Assembly: GCF_964275005.1 (NCBI RefSeq)
Contig: NC_092689.1
Location: forward strand, 1,557,501 to 1,621,500
Origin: Diadema setosum
Lineage: Eukaryota > Echinodermata > Echinoidea > Diadematoida > Diadematidae
Length of the DNA: 64,000 nt
Direction of reading: 5' to 3'
The translations under genes were made by a program, and so were the position numbers. Each line of letters begins with the position of its first letter. The stretch's first letter is position 1. Below, piece by piece: positions 31,302-43,962 of this stretch. The notes under the pieces are model-generated. The model was not told where the DNA came from. It was given only the letters and a program-made list of their open reading frames with translations, and did not search any database.

Positions 31302-33495
31302 TCAGAAGACTTTGAAAAGGCATGGCATGGACACATACTGCCTTTATGAATGCTACAACTTTGTGTAGTGTGGACTTCTTTTCGTAATGGACAGTGACCA
31401 TCACACACACATTTAATCATTTGAAATATTCAAAGTACCTTTATTATTATTTCTATATGTGTATGAATATGATACAAATTTGCATTATATACATATATAT
31501 ATATATATATATTGTATACACATATGACTTTTGAATAATGCATTCCATGTTATGTGTTTTACAAAGATATGCCATGATGTACTAGTACTCTTAGAGGATG
31601 TCTCCACAAAAAGTCAGTAATTGAAATAAACTGTTCTTTAACTCTGTTTAAAACAGATATTACTAAATAAGGAAATATAAGAAATATATAAGAAAATATA
31701 TTTTGTACATTAATTTGGTTTGAAGGAGATATGGTAATGATTACGAGTTAGTAGTGCTATGTTGTTGATGGAAAACAGCATTTCGCAATCATGTGTTAAT
31801 AAATGTCTTATGTTAATGACATGTAGTGAGGATGTGGCAGAGGTCTTATCAGTAAAACACACATACCATTGTAATTTACAGCTGTAAGTGCAAAATTTTT
31901 ATGCATTTTGCATGACGTAAAACTAGGGTGGAGGGTGGAATAAAAACATGCACATTTTTTTTTTTTTTTTTTTTTTTTTTGCTTGATATGATGTTATGCT
32001 ACTTCATTTATGATTCCGCTGAATTAAAAACAAACAAAATTTGTCTAGCCAGGTTGATCACAAAAAGTTACTCCCAAGAGAAATTTCCACTTTTTCAGTA
32101 TACTTGCATAACCTGGTGAATGCAGTGGCAACTTTCTACTGTAGTACTGATGAAGTTGTACAAATGTACAAAATATTTATTGCCTAATAGCTCATAAGAC
32201 AGATGAGCTTCTTGTATTTTCAGTTCAATTTCATGCACAGTACATCACATTAGTTGTTTGCAATCCATTGGTTTGTGGTAGGTTTCTTATTCTCTGCATA
32301 TATATGTGTTAGATTCATATTTTCATCCACAAGTGTCTGCAAAGTGCAATATTTTGCGTTATCATTTCCATTCTTGGTATCGCCAGCTTTAGTTGTATGA
32401 TAGTAGCCATCAATATTTTAAATACAGGTACAGTGGGTGTATGGGTGGTCATCTACTCCCAATTAAGACTTTACTATTCTGGGAGAATAAAATTCTGAAG
32501 GTTTCACCCAAGTCACCTACCACAGTGCTGCCCTACACACATACAAGAGACATAATCAACCATTTGTATTCCACATTATCCTCCTTTGTAGGTGAAAGGA
32601 GGCAGAAGTACTTAGTCCCACACACAAGGAACTACACCAATGAGTATGTTTGTTTGTTTTCTATAGGATGGAAATAGCGGGGTTCGATATTATCCAGAAT
32701 ATGGAAGCTATGTTACATTACGTACGGACAGTATTGAAGTGTATTACTGTACTTAGCCATGATGGGCTCAGATTTTGACTTATATTCCATCCTTCTCCCT
32801 CCTCCTCCTCCCCCCCCCCCCCAAAAAAAAAAAAAAAAAAAAAAAGGAGGAAAAAAAAAACATGCAAACATGAAAGGCAAAACAAAACAACAAATTGAAA
32901 TTGTTAAGAGTTGAATCTGAAACGAAGGCTTGCTGTGTCAGTTGTGGTTGATAATGAACAGCTAAACAGTGGATGAATGTTGAACTCATGCCCTTTTCAG
33001 TGCAAACAAATTCAAAATAAACTTTCAGGAACTGAAAAATTACCCAAAAGAAATATATCATGCTCTACTCCACATGCTTTGCAGTCTGTGATTGTGTTCT
33101 TGGAAATTCCTTAATTTTGGTCCTTAATAAAGGTAGCATCACGCAAGTTAGGGTTCATGGTATGCTACATACTCAACTTGAATTGTGGCACGAAATGGCG
33201 GGGATAACAAACCTACAGAATAACAAAACCCTCGGAATAACAAACTTTTTCAATAAGGCATTGTAACCAAATTCCTAACCATCACTTTTCATACATATGT
33301 TTCTAAACAAATTAAGAAAGTACAAACAATTGTATGCTCTCTCTCTAGAACGTAAAATCAAAATGAAATTAATTACATAGCATCACAGTAAACATTGTTT
33401 TTCAGCATATGATGGGTATTCAGTAAACAACGTACAATACAGACTATTTGCCTGGTTTGCATGTTTAAATCATATCATATAGGCCTATTGTTCGG
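31302..33495. other. No gene; low-complexity tracts
   Basis: Contains a short TA run (about 31492-31512), a poly-T of about 24 (31957-31980) and a C-run/A-run (32812-32846). No exon or repeat family recognised in the rest. Confidence 0.55.
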
Positions 33496-33571
33496 TTTTA
33501 AAACAAAATTTTGATAAAGTGAAAGATAACTGCCAGTTCCAGGGACTTTGTTCTAATGAGAGTGCACTGTA
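33496..33571 (-). mobile_element. Fragment of TACAGTGGACTCC MITE
   Basis: Minus strand begins ATACAGTGCACTCTCATTAG, then GTCCCTGGAACTGGCAGTTA and TCAAAATTTTGTTTTAAAAC. One terminus only. Confidence 0.65.
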
Positions 33572-33614
33572 TCTTTTAAAATCATTTATGTGTACATGCA
33601 AGGCTGAACATTAA

Positions 33615-33699
33615 CCCGTTGAGGACGAGTCCCGAGTATACTTGGGCAGGTGTCTATGGGAAATGCGTGTTGTAGCAAAATCAGTCCGTCCTCAACGGG
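33615..33699. mobile_element. 85-bp piggyBac-like mini-MITE
   Basis: Flanked by TTAA on both sides (33611-33614, 33700-33703). The termini are perfect 13-bp inverted repeats CCCGTTGAGGACG / CGTCCTCAACGGG. A TTAA target and CCC...GGG ends are hallmarks of piggyBac-type transposition. Too short to code anything. Confidence 0.8.
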
Positions 33700-34339
33700 T
33701 TAAAGGTGATTGAAAGATGCAAAATCATAGATTTACCCAGACTTTCAGCTCTTTGCTTGTGAGGTTATGGTACTCCATGAGACTTTGGCGAAAGCTTCCA
33801 AGGTTCCTTCTGGTAGTGGGGTTAGTTTTCATCACCCAGGATCAAGCAATCATACATATCATCAGTTAAGAACCAGAAAGGCAATCACGTTATAAGATAT
33901 GAGCCTAAATAAAAGATTTTCACAAAATATACATTTTTTGATAATCAAAAGTGAGTGGATTAATAAGCATTGTTCCAAATATAGGATGAAATAGCACCCT
34001 TGTGATTTCATTTTTTTACATTTTACTGAAAATGAAAATAATTAAAAATGAAAACCATAATGTAGAGGAGATAGAGCTCTACAACGTGATACCGATAATT
34101 CAATATTCCCCAAAATTGTGGTAACGCCCTTCTGGTTCTCAGCCGGTGATATGTCTGTACATCATTTATATGTAAGTAACATTCCATTTGTGTCATACAG
34201 CATATTTGCATTGCTTTATGTTTGTTCTTTGGAGCTTGATGAGATGGAGGGGAGATGATATCAAAGTACATGTACTTGTTAGAAGAGGAACAAGTTTCTT
34301 CTGAAGATTATTACAAATAATTTCAAGATCCTCTCAAGC

Positions 34340-34880
34340 ATTTAATCATGATGGTCCGTCCTCTGGCTCCCTTAATCCTTGTATGTGAACTAAGATGTGC
34401 TTATTATGCAACACCTTGCCATTTGAGCCAGGTGGACATGTCCAGTGACATCAGCATTGCTGTGGTTTCTTTTTGTCTTGGGCGAGCAGAGCTCTATGGG
34501 TGCAGAAAGCAATTTGGATCTCAGCATTGCCACCGTCCTTGTGGGCCTCTCCTATCTCAGCTGCAGCTTCTGCTTCTTCTTAAGTCATGTCTTGGGTCAT
34601 TTACTGTATATCTTTCTTAAATCTCGGTATCATCATCATAACCCAAAGCCTCTTCTTTCATGGTCATGTAGGGGGGGGGGGGAGGGGGGAGGGGGAGGAA
34701 TTGCATTTAATGCATGTGGTGCCATTGATGAATATTTCAGTGTAAATACATTTCCTTGTATGTAGATTTCACTTCATGTGTACATGTTGTAAATTATGTG
34801 ATATAGAAAATATATTATTATATAACTGTGTATATGAAAAGATAATAGGTGCAAATAAAAGTACATGAGAACAGTAGACC
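34340..34880 (+). other. Possible 3' UTR or terminal exon of an unseen plus-strand transcript
   Basis: AATAAA at 34854-34859 is followed by a T-rich/GT-rich stretch (tgtgttttgtttattttttttt), the usual poly(A)-site context. The upstream 500 bp is moderately GC-rich and contains a G-run at 34671-34696. No conserved peptide is seen. It could be the distal end of a neighbouring gene's 3' UTR. Confidence 0.3.
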
Positions 34881-34965
34881 CTATGCAGACAGTGTGTTTT
34901 GTTTATTTTTTTTTAATGGAGTAATTAGGTGAGAATGAGAAGTTGTTTTGGAGAGCAACACATTA

Positions 34966-35000
34966 ATACCTCCGCCAAGGGGGAGGTTATGTTTTTTCCA
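34966..35000 (+). repeat. Solo 'cctccgcca' module
   Basis: taatacctccgccaaggggg followed by aggttatg resembles the edge modules of the repeat at 5070-6810. Truncated on the other side. Confidence 0.45.
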
Positions 35001-35477
35001 GATATGAAAATAATATGGTCGCAGGTTTATTAGTGAAACTTTGGCTATCATACTGTTGCTAGAAAAACACTATGTCATGTTTGGTAGCATGAATAACAGT
35101 GATATGTCACAGCCTGATTGATCAGTGCTGTCGACTGCCAACTAAAGTTGGTTCTCCCATCAGACATGACTATATGTAGAGTCTATTTTCAATACCTGTG
35201 CATCATGGAGAGGACGATAAGGAAATTAAAAATCGGTATGTCTTTTAACTCATTGACTATGTGAGAGCTTAAGACTGTCAAGAGCAGATAATTGTGCACT
35301 TCAATTAGCTTTACAAACCAATTTGGTATAACTTTATGCATGATTTGTCAATCAGAGTACTTAGAAAAGACATAAGCTCAAAGCAGACATTTTATAAAAG
35401 GGGAACAATTTGCCTCTGAAGCAAAATGAATACTATGTATGCATACAGGTACACTAAGTGCCATGTATATACTTATA

Positions 35478-35479
35478 CA

Positions 35480-35553
<74 letters not shown>

Positions 35554-35570
35554 TATATATATATATATGT
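35478..35570. repeat. TA microsatellite, about 90 bp
   Basis: Nearly pure (ta)n with one 'tacagtata' interruption. Generates the poly-Y/I ORFs. Confidence 0.95.
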
Positions 35571-35721
35571 ATTAGAGAAAGAGAGGGGTGAAAAAACAGA
35601 TGAGGTGTACATAGTGTATTAGATTTTAGTAAGTCTGTCTCTGTGTGTTGAGTGTGTAGAATGTACGTGATAGGACCGGATGTGTTTGATTTCAGTGTAT
35701 GTTTTTGCTTTCGTAATGATG

Positions 35722-35792
35722 TAGTGTGTGTGTTTGTGTGTGTGTGTGTCTGTCTATCTGTCTCTGTCTGTCTGTCTGTCTGTCTGTGTGTT
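35722..35792. repeat. GT then TCTG microsatellite
   Basis: (gt)n followed by (tctg)n (ctgtctgtctgtctgtctg). Source of the C/V/S-rich and T/D/R/Q-rich ORFs. Confidence 0.95.
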
Positions 35793-36252
35793 TTGTTGGA
35801 AGAGTCAAAGAATGACTGTGGTCGGATCGTGTATTTATGACCTTGAGTGAAGTTGCACTCCTTGTTGAAAGTGACTGACAAAACAAAGAGTTAGGAGAAA
35901 AATGATTAAAAGGCATGAAAGCTCTGGGAACTTGAAGTGTGAAAAGTTTTGCGAACACTGAATTATGTATTACACCACATCAGTTACTTTAACAAGGTGA
36001 TAATGTCAATCACCTCTGATCTCGAGATCAGTAATTACAGATACACAATCATTCTCTTTGTCAATTTATACATTTACATACCCACCAACAGTAACATTCA
36101 ACTTCGTACCATCTACCCTTGCACATTTATGTATATTAATAATATACCTTGATAACGATAACGAAAAACATAGATAATGTGCCTTGTTCAAGAGAAGACT
36201 GTGTGATGGTAGGGCTCGTATATTAATGATTGTACTCAGAACATATTTGGTA

Positions 36253-36793
36253 CAGTCAAACCTGTCTATAGCGGCCCACCCAAGAGAGACCAGGGAGGTG
36301 GAGAGACAGAAAAAGTGGCCGTTATAGACAGGTGTCCGCTATAGACAAGTTATCCGACTTTTGTGTGCATGGCCTACATAATGCATGTATCATCGCTGTA
36401 TACATCTATAAGTAGGCCCTACTGACATATGCGTATACATGTGCATACCTGTGTTTCTTGCTTTGAACAATGCTGGTGTTTATCAAGTTGTTGCACAGTA
36501 GCATGTGTCCAGTTGTGAAGAAAGCTTTACACTAATGCATTATATGACTGAATGAGTGATGAATGACTGGCAGGTTGACAAAGCAGGAAAAACACGCTGA
36601 ATTACTGGCTCAGCTACAGCTCCATGTGGGTCTGTGGCCGCTATAGACAGGTTAAAATCTACCGCTGGGAACAAAATTTGTGGCCGCTGTACACAGGGTC
36701 TTTAACAGGGCTTTTTCACTCGGGGGATTTTTCAGTGACCGCTATAGACAAGTGGCCACTATGGACAGGTGGCCGCTAAGGCAGGTTTGACTG
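36253..36793. mobile_element. 541-bp Tc1/mariner-like nonautonomous element
   Basis: TA-CAGTCAAACCTGTCTATAGC at the left and GCAGGTTTGACTG-TA at the right. Subterminal motif 'ggccgctatagacaggt' or a variant is repeated at least six times (36272, 36317, 36332, 36634, 36680, 36735-36775). TA flanks and CAGT ends suggest Tc1/mariner mobilisation; there is no transposase inside. The short minus ORF overlapping its right end is not a gene. Confidence 0.8.
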
Positions 36794-36964
36794 TATATAA
36801 AATTTGATGGATCTCGAACTCTGGACTCTGACTGAGTGGACAGTAAACGCAATCCAGAAGACCGCGACATCTCCATCATTATGACAATACATTGTCCCCC
36901 CAAAAAAACTACAATCGGATTTCCGCATTGATAACTTTCAATATGATTAACTCTCTGAGGCATA

Positions 36965-37263
36965 TTTCAGGGTATAAAAGTATGATATCTTACTTATATT
37001 TTGCAGAAAACCCCATTCAATTAGGTTAAGTGGTCACAGAGAAATGTGGATCGTTGTAAGGCAAGTCATGGGTCTTTTTCTTCCACGTTTAGCACTTGGA
37101 TGCTCTTGGAACTGCATGTTAATGTGTAAACGCACTGGACAGAACGGAGGGAACATCCCTGATATGCTCTACAAAGATCCTCATTTCTCTTTGACCGCTG
37201 TAGCAAATCGGATGGGGTTTTCTGTAAGATGTGGGCAATGAGTAATGGTTTCATACCCTGAAA
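36965..37263. mobile_element. Foldback MITE with TTTCAGGGTAT ends
   Basis: The left arm (36965-37055) contains TTTCAGGGTATAAAA, GAAAACCCCATTCAATT and AGTGGTCACAGAGAAATG. The right arm (about 37165-37263) contains the reverse complement with modest divergence. About 300 bp, no coding capacity. Confidence 0.7.
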
Positions 37264-37915
37264 TTGTATTTGGATTGACTCACTATTTTTAAAGTTATGA
37301 TTGCGGATGGTCCCCTTGTATCTTCTTCTTCTTTTTTTTTTTTGGGGGGGGGGGGTGATAAGCGGTAGGCCCTATACTGTCTGTTCCTCTCTGTTTTTCT
37401 CCAGTTTCATCCTAGCGTGTTACATCATTTCTCTTTTTCCTTTTGTGGCTGAAATGCAGATCGATCTCAAGGATTTATTCTAATATCATAGAGAAGTTCG
37501 CTAGCTGCTGTAACTTTTTATATCTTTGGAAGCCGACAATGCAATTATAATACAAGGCCGTACATTTTCGTTACAGACATGGATACAAGAAAATCAATGA
37601 CAATCAATTGATTTCAGCTTCGATTGTTCCTTTCGGAATAGAATATCACTATCACTTCCATCTTTTTGAATATTCGGAAATGCATGAATGGATTCCTGTA
37701 TCACAGTATGCTCTGAATACGCACAACTGATGCAGATTATCTAAATAAAGCGATAGTAATTCTACTTCCTCTATTATGAAAAAAAAAAAATCACGGGAAG
37801 AAATGACAGAATAGAGAGGGTACCGAAGTGACATTCTTGCTATATGATCGTCAGCCATGGTGACTATAAAAAGTTATATTGCCTCTTCGTCGGGACTTCC
37901 GCTTGAGGAAACATA

Positions 37916-37918
<3 letters not shown>

Positions 37919-37959
<41 letters not shown>
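37919..37959. repeat. CA microsatellite
   Basis: Twenty (ca) units, followed by tccctctctctt. Confidence 0.97.
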
Positions 37960-37961
<2 letters not shown>

Positions 37962-40282
37962 CCTCTCTCTTCCGGCATGTCAGCAACTTAGTGTAGGGAA
38001 TTGTTCAGGGTGTTTGTTTTGCGTTAGTTAGGTGAGTAATAATTTAGGTCTCCATGTCTTATTTTCTCTTGTTTTTTCCACTTTTTATGAATATCAGTCA
38101 ATCAATCATATAATTTGTTGTATTACGTGTGGGGGGAATGCACCCTACAAGCACTACCTTTTAGCATTCCTCCCCATTTCGAACATTTCCGTATACTTAC
38201 AATATTTTGTAAACTTATCCTTTATTTTGTTTCTTTATTGTTTATTTATTCAATTTCTGTAAAAATTTTTTATATGTTTCTGTTGGAAATGGAAAAATGA
38301 ATGAATGAATGAAATGAATGAATTCGCACTTTGAACTCATGGCGGCGATTTATACTTTCAAATCCCCTTCCTTTTTCTTGTTTTTATGATTCAAGAAGCA
38401 TCCCCAGTCATTGAGAAAGACAGCTGTAGGAGATTGTGCTGCCATCACAATATTATTAGATTTCAGTTTAAACGGAGACACAGTATGCCATGCATGTGGT
38501 GATTATTTAATCGTTCTTTGCCCTATACTTTCTGTAAATCCATGATTCCACCTACTCATAAATCGATATTTTAAAGTGCAGTTGTAAAACAATTTGAAGT
38601 TTTAAAGAATGTTGCTATTGCTACAGCTGCGAGATATTACATAAGCAAAATGTTATCAACAGTTTAAATAGTCCAGGCTAGAAGGCACCCAACCTTGTTT
38701 TTTGATATATACAATGTTTTTTGATGGTTTCTTGTCAATTCGAGGGTGCTGATTCCAAATCCGATTGATGCCACTCGCGCAACCTTGAGCATTTTTGGCA
38801 AAATGCAAAAATCCAAAATGGCCGGCAGATATGCTAATTCGGCCGCGAGAAACACAATAATGTGCATAATATGACCAATTATTCCACCAAACTTTGTACA
38901 TTTCTGTTCCTAGAGTTACTCCATCTGCATTTGCAAGAGAATTTTCATTTCATATAGGTTCATTTAGTATTTAAAGCTCATTTTTTAATTCAAAATGGCC
39001 GCCATTCCTATGCTTACGTGCTATATGAATGGCAAAACATATGCATGGAAATATAGAACAAATTTACTGTATTTCCAGTCCCGTACCTACGCTGTCATAA
39101 AGTGTTGCATGTGTAATACAAATATGTTGGGTGTCACTTACAATATAGAGGGCCTACATGTATATTTGAGCATTTAATATTCATAAACCTTACGATGTTT
39201 AACACAATTTCTTATATATTTCATTTTGTCTCAACAACGAATATAAGTTAATTAAACGTCTCGCAAGAAATCAATATACCATCATATTCTACATGCAGGT
39301 TGAATATAAAAATGTAATAATAACACAATATATTAACAAGCCTAGCTGAATGGTGTTCATCAAATAATGTTGATAATGGAGGGGAAGCTAGAAAGCAAAG
39401 CTTCTAATATGCATTCCCCTGAAACCATATCAACAAAGTACAGAAAAATCCTATACAATATAAGTGCAGAGATACATGGTTGCAGACAAAAACACATCGG
39501 ACATTAATGACCCAACTAAAAACCCTTTACATTGTAGGCTTTTTGTTTTACCAGCAAGGAGTTGGGGGGGGGGGGGAGGAATTCCTGAGGCGAGTTTGAA
39601 ATGGATCATAATCTCCATCACTTTGATATGATATAATTTAGAAGTACCGCCGTGATATTATCGAGCAAACTTTATTTTCTTCTTGAATTAAAACAACAAA
39701 AACTTGTGAAGGCATAAACGAAACTGTCCAAACGCAATACTGTACAAATCATTCATTAAACATCAATTAAGGAGCAATGTTGGATACCTCTTTCAGTTCT
39801 TTCACAGTTCCCAGGTCTTGATAATATACACTTTGACATCATGATCTCATTCAATCTTGTCTTAAAACTAAAACTTTCATTTTTATTGTCTTTAAAGAAC
39901 CCTTTAATTGGATGTTTGGCAGCAGGCGACATCAGTCCCAAATTTGAAGAATTCTAAGGCTAAAGATGCATATTAGTCCTGCAATTGCTTTAATTGCAAC
40001 CACATCTGGTGACGTTCAGCACTTCCTCAGGGGTCAGAGGGCGATTATTCGCCATAGACACAGAATGAAGATATGAAGACTTGCTTGATCACCACCTGTT
40101 GAAGCCCTATTATGGCTTTGTTGCCAGGCCAGAGACAGTTGTATAGGTAACTTGGGTGGTATCAGAGATGACATGAGACCACATGTAGCATCTTCACCAA
40201 CCTGTTTTGGGTCAAATCTTTCAAGCTACGGGAGGGAAATCTAGGCTTGTGGGATTTCACACGCATTGATGGCAGGTTGTTC

Positions 40283-40422
40283 AAGGGGGCATTCCATGAA
40301 GCGCTTTGTCAGATCTTTTCTTTTGGACAGCTGTTATAAGCTACTAAAATCCTTGCATCCGATTGGCTGAGAGCAAATTTGTCAGACAAATTTGTCAGAC
40401 AAAACGCTTCATGAAATGTCAC
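40283..40422. mobile_element. MITE with AGGGGGCATT ends, copy 2
   Basis: AAGGGGGCATTCCATGAAGC at the left and GCTTCATGAAATGTCACC at the right. The interior GATTGGCTGAGAGCAAATTT matches 7654-7806. Contains a tandem tttgtcagacaaa duplication. Nested in the composite foldback. Confidence 0.7.
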
Positions 40423-41760
40423 CATGCTATCGTGTTTAGAAGGTCAGGGTATGCGTTGACGGCACTGGTGACACTTGCCATCCTTTCCTTCCAGTGTGAG
40501 GGAGAGTGATCGAGTGCCAGTGAAGGAGGGTAGACTTCCTTAGCCTATGCTTGGAAGGCTTGCCACAGAGGGCTACCTTGAACATAGCGTTGGCAAGATG
40601 GTTATTAGATGGAAGGCATGGGTCTGATGATAATCTTATAAAGGTTGGGGCAAAGTCTCCAGAAGGTGAAGTACTCTTCTATTGTCTTGAGATGGGTCAG
40701 TACTCGGCTGATGTCATCCAAGGACTTTCTGTGAGACGTAAAGGCCAGATCATCTGTAAACTTCCTATACGTGAAGTGAATGTTATGTCACCATATTTTA
40801 AAAGAGCTCTAGTGGAGTTAGTTTACAGCCACCATCAAGGAGGCCATCATTCAGAGTCCTAACACAGCTGGTCTGGTTACCTAGAGCAATCCTGAATCTG
40901 CAAGTGCTGAAGATTAAAGACAAGCAGTGTGAAGTTGCTATAACACTGCTTTCAGAATGAGGCAGCGCTGTACAGATCTCAGAGTCTCCCTTGACATCAA
41001 TATACGCTAATACATTCACTCCGAAAAAAAACGGTGGTAAAATTCATCTACTATATATAATTCATCTGGGTTAACAGGAAAAACTATTAGGTGTTGTTTT
41101 CATTTCAGTGAGGTGGTCCGTTTTTTCCCCCTTTTCCCCTGCCTCATATTCTTTCTCGGATGAGGGGACTGAAAAGTTTGTATGATATAGCTTTTAGATG
41201 ATGTAGAACAGGACAGGTAATTGGAAATTTCATTTGTGTCATCATCTATGATTCAGCCGTTTAATTCAGCAAATAAGAGTAAATAATATTATGATGTTAA
41301 ACATCTCAAGGAAAGGAAGTATCAAATGTTCATATCTAATGATTCCTGATAAACAATCTTGATGTTGGCGTCAATTCAAGCTTTGGTGGATTTTTTCAAA
41401 TTCCTAGGGAAAAATTCAGATTGAGGTACGTAGCAAATTCGGATGTTTGCATCAAAAATAAAACAGCTTTTGTTACTAACAACCTTCTGATTTATAATCA
41501 GCACCCAAATTGATAAACAGTGTACCTGAGTGACAAAAAAAGAAAAGAAAATTTGTTTATTTCCATGTACACTTTGCATTTCATATTGTGCAGGGGTATA
41601 TGAGTGGCTTCCATTTTGAAGTTTTGTATTAAAAAGAATATAATATATAAAGCCTAAAAACAATAAATTTTCTGTTTGGTTGCTTGTTTGTTTGCTTGTT
41701 TAGCTATTGGCACTCATCAGATTTGCACTGCACATTCAAAAATTAATAAAAGCATAGGTA
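40423..41760. other. Interior of composite foldback, no product identified
   Basis: A 103-residue plus ORF (40551-40862) has moderately protein-like composition but no recognised motif. The minus strand is equally open nearby. Could be a decayed gene or chance. Confidence 0.35.
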
Positions 41761-43037
41761 TGTGACTGAAAAATTCGTCTTCTATTTCTATGCATATTTT
41801 TTGCCATTCACATAGTACATGAGTATAGGAGTGGCGGCCATTTTGAATTGAAAATAAGCTTGAAATGCTAAATGTACCTCTTAAAATGAAAATTTTCTTG
41901 CATGTGCAAGTAGAATTACACAAGGAGCAAAAATCTTAAAAACTTTGATGGAATAGTTGGTCATAAGATTGACATAACTGGGATTATCATGGCCAAATTA
42001 GCATATCTGGCGGCCATTTTGGATTTTTGCGTTTTGCCGAAAATGCTCAAGGTTACGCGAGTGGCATCAATCGGATTTGGAATCAGCACCCTCGAATTGA
42101 CAAGAAACCATCAAAAAACATTGTATATATCAAAAAACAAGGTTAGGTGCACTTTCTATGGAGCCTAGCCTGGACTATATATAGATGTTTGAGGCATTCT
42201 TTTATAAGCAAAATGTTATCAATAGTTTAAATAGATGTTTGAGGCATTCTTTTAGATGTGAACAATGCTCTACATAATAACCTCAAATGTTCAAATTTTT
42301 TTTTTATTGTTTACCTATGTCTATTTCTAACCCCCAGGGCCCGCCACATCAAAACGCATTTGTGGTATCACGTACATGCTGTTTAACATTTGTGGTGAAA
42401 GAGTTAACGACTGATCAGAGAAAGCATCGTGGACGAGCATGCAAATAGTGCTGACGTTTACGAGAGGTAGAAAGGTCTTTCTCTTGCCAGCAGAAGTCAT
42501 TCCCCCGGTCCTCTATCGTTGTCAACGAAAATCAGAGTTTCGCCCTACTGTACTAAACCATCAGAAAGAATGTGTTTAAACTTTCAGGAACTCGACCGGT
42601 TTAGGAAGGAGTGCCGATATTGAAAGTGATATAGAAATGTGCGACGAGCCTTCGTCACGAGCGTCTTACTGGCTAAAAGCTAGTCAGTGGGGGATGACTC
42701 CAGTTTTGAAAAGAGGATAGGACTAATGTACGTCGGAGGAGGCTTTCCACGCTTGATGTGGGCGGTCTTGACCATGGCTGACATAATCTCGGGCATTTCC
42801 AAAAGGTTTAGCATAAAAACATCAGCTCACCTTAGCTTGCCTCACGCAGATTTCAGCTTTGAAGTGACTTATCAGTCTACAAAAAACGTTTGTTTGTTGT
42901 TTTTTTTAAAGTTTTCTCAGTTCCTAAAAGGACATTAGACATGTTAGATGAGCATGGTTGAATTAAGCAACATGGACTATATTCTTCACGGGAACAGATG
43001 GCATGCCCTTACGTTAGGATGTTGTTTATAAATAAAA

Positions 43038-43142
<105 letters not shown>

Positions 43143-43574
43143 TTATGTTTATGTTTACGTAGTTTACCCATATTGCATTCCTGGCTAGTCGTAAGAATTC
43201 ATGCTTTACATTCTTTCAGTTGATCGTCAAAGTCTCTAGTAATGAATTTCTACTCCTCCTGTGCACCTGCAAATAATCACTATTGACTTTTCTTGATTTT
43301 AGATACTTCACACTATAGACACTGTGAGCTATGTATTGTCGGAAAACACATATCCAATTAAAGAGGTGATATTATAGTCTCTTCCTGTTAAAATGCTCTA
43401 TTTCGGTCACTTCATTTTCAGATGAATATTCCATAATGAGGCGATTTTCGTAGTCATTTTTTTCTTTTTTGCGGCCGTACCACGTGATGTCTTGCGTCGT
43501 ATGATTTTGAAATGAAAGGGCAAAGTTGGGTATCAAAATATGTTTAAAATGTCGCAGATGGTTTCTTTAACTAT

Positions 43575-43933
43575 AAAGGGGATGGCTAGTAACTGATCAG
43601 TGGGAATCAGTGGGAATGCTGGGGGATGATTGTTTCAATCCTTGTGGGATTCATTTAAGAGTATATTGTATATCTATTGTTGTGTGAAAATTATTTGCTT
43701 CAGAATGGTCTCATATTCAAGTAATGTGCAGTTTAATGTTTCCAGGTTAGCATGCGTGTACAGTGACGGGGCATTAAACTGCACATTACTTGAATATGAG
43801 ACCATTCTGAAGCAAATACTTTTCACACCACGATAGATATATAATGTACTCTTAAATGAATCCCACGAGGATTGAAACAATCATCCCCCGGCATTCCCAC
43901 TGATTTCCACTGATCAGTATAGCCATCCCCTTT
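43575..43933. mobile_element. Near-perfect hairpin (foldback), 164-bp arms
   Basis: Arms 43575-43738 and 43772-43933 are reverse complements with roughly ten differences by eye. The inner 50 bp, including TCTCATATTCAAGTAATGTG, are identical. The loop is only 33 nt. Because of this, almost the same ORF (start MFQS, then WDSFKS) appears on both strands; it is not a gene. The outer ends are AAAGGGGATGGCTA. A young element by arm identity; a transcript would be double-stranded. Confidence 0.9.
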
Positions 43934-43962
43934 AAACAGATTCTGAATTGTAACACCTGTGC

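Larger units (their letters stand above)
38671..42175. mobile_element. 3.5-kb composite foldback with long inverted arms
   Basis: The left arm (38671 to about 39060) and right arm (about 41770 to 42175) are inverted copies. Shared blocks are TCCAGGCTA, AACCTTGTTTTTTGATATAT, CGAGGGTGCTGATTCCAAAT, CATTTTGGATTTTTGC (complement), CAGATATGCTAATT and TCAAAATGGCCGCCA. The last block and gccattttga-type words recur again near 41600, so the arms are modular. Flanks share a near-identical 31-nt stretch (38641-38671; 42204-42234). The interior holds an unrelated MITE (40283) and no recognisable transposase. This resembles the modular foldback (TU-type) elements known from sea urchins. Confidence 0.7.

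Noticed and set aside
37919..37959. CRISPR-like or other spaced repeat array
   Set aside because: It is a plain CA microsatellite; no spaced repeats of that type exist anywhere in this animal window.
43630..43880. Pair of similar 68-residue proteins on opposite strands
   Set aside because: They are two reads of the same near-perfect inverted repeat, not homologous genes.
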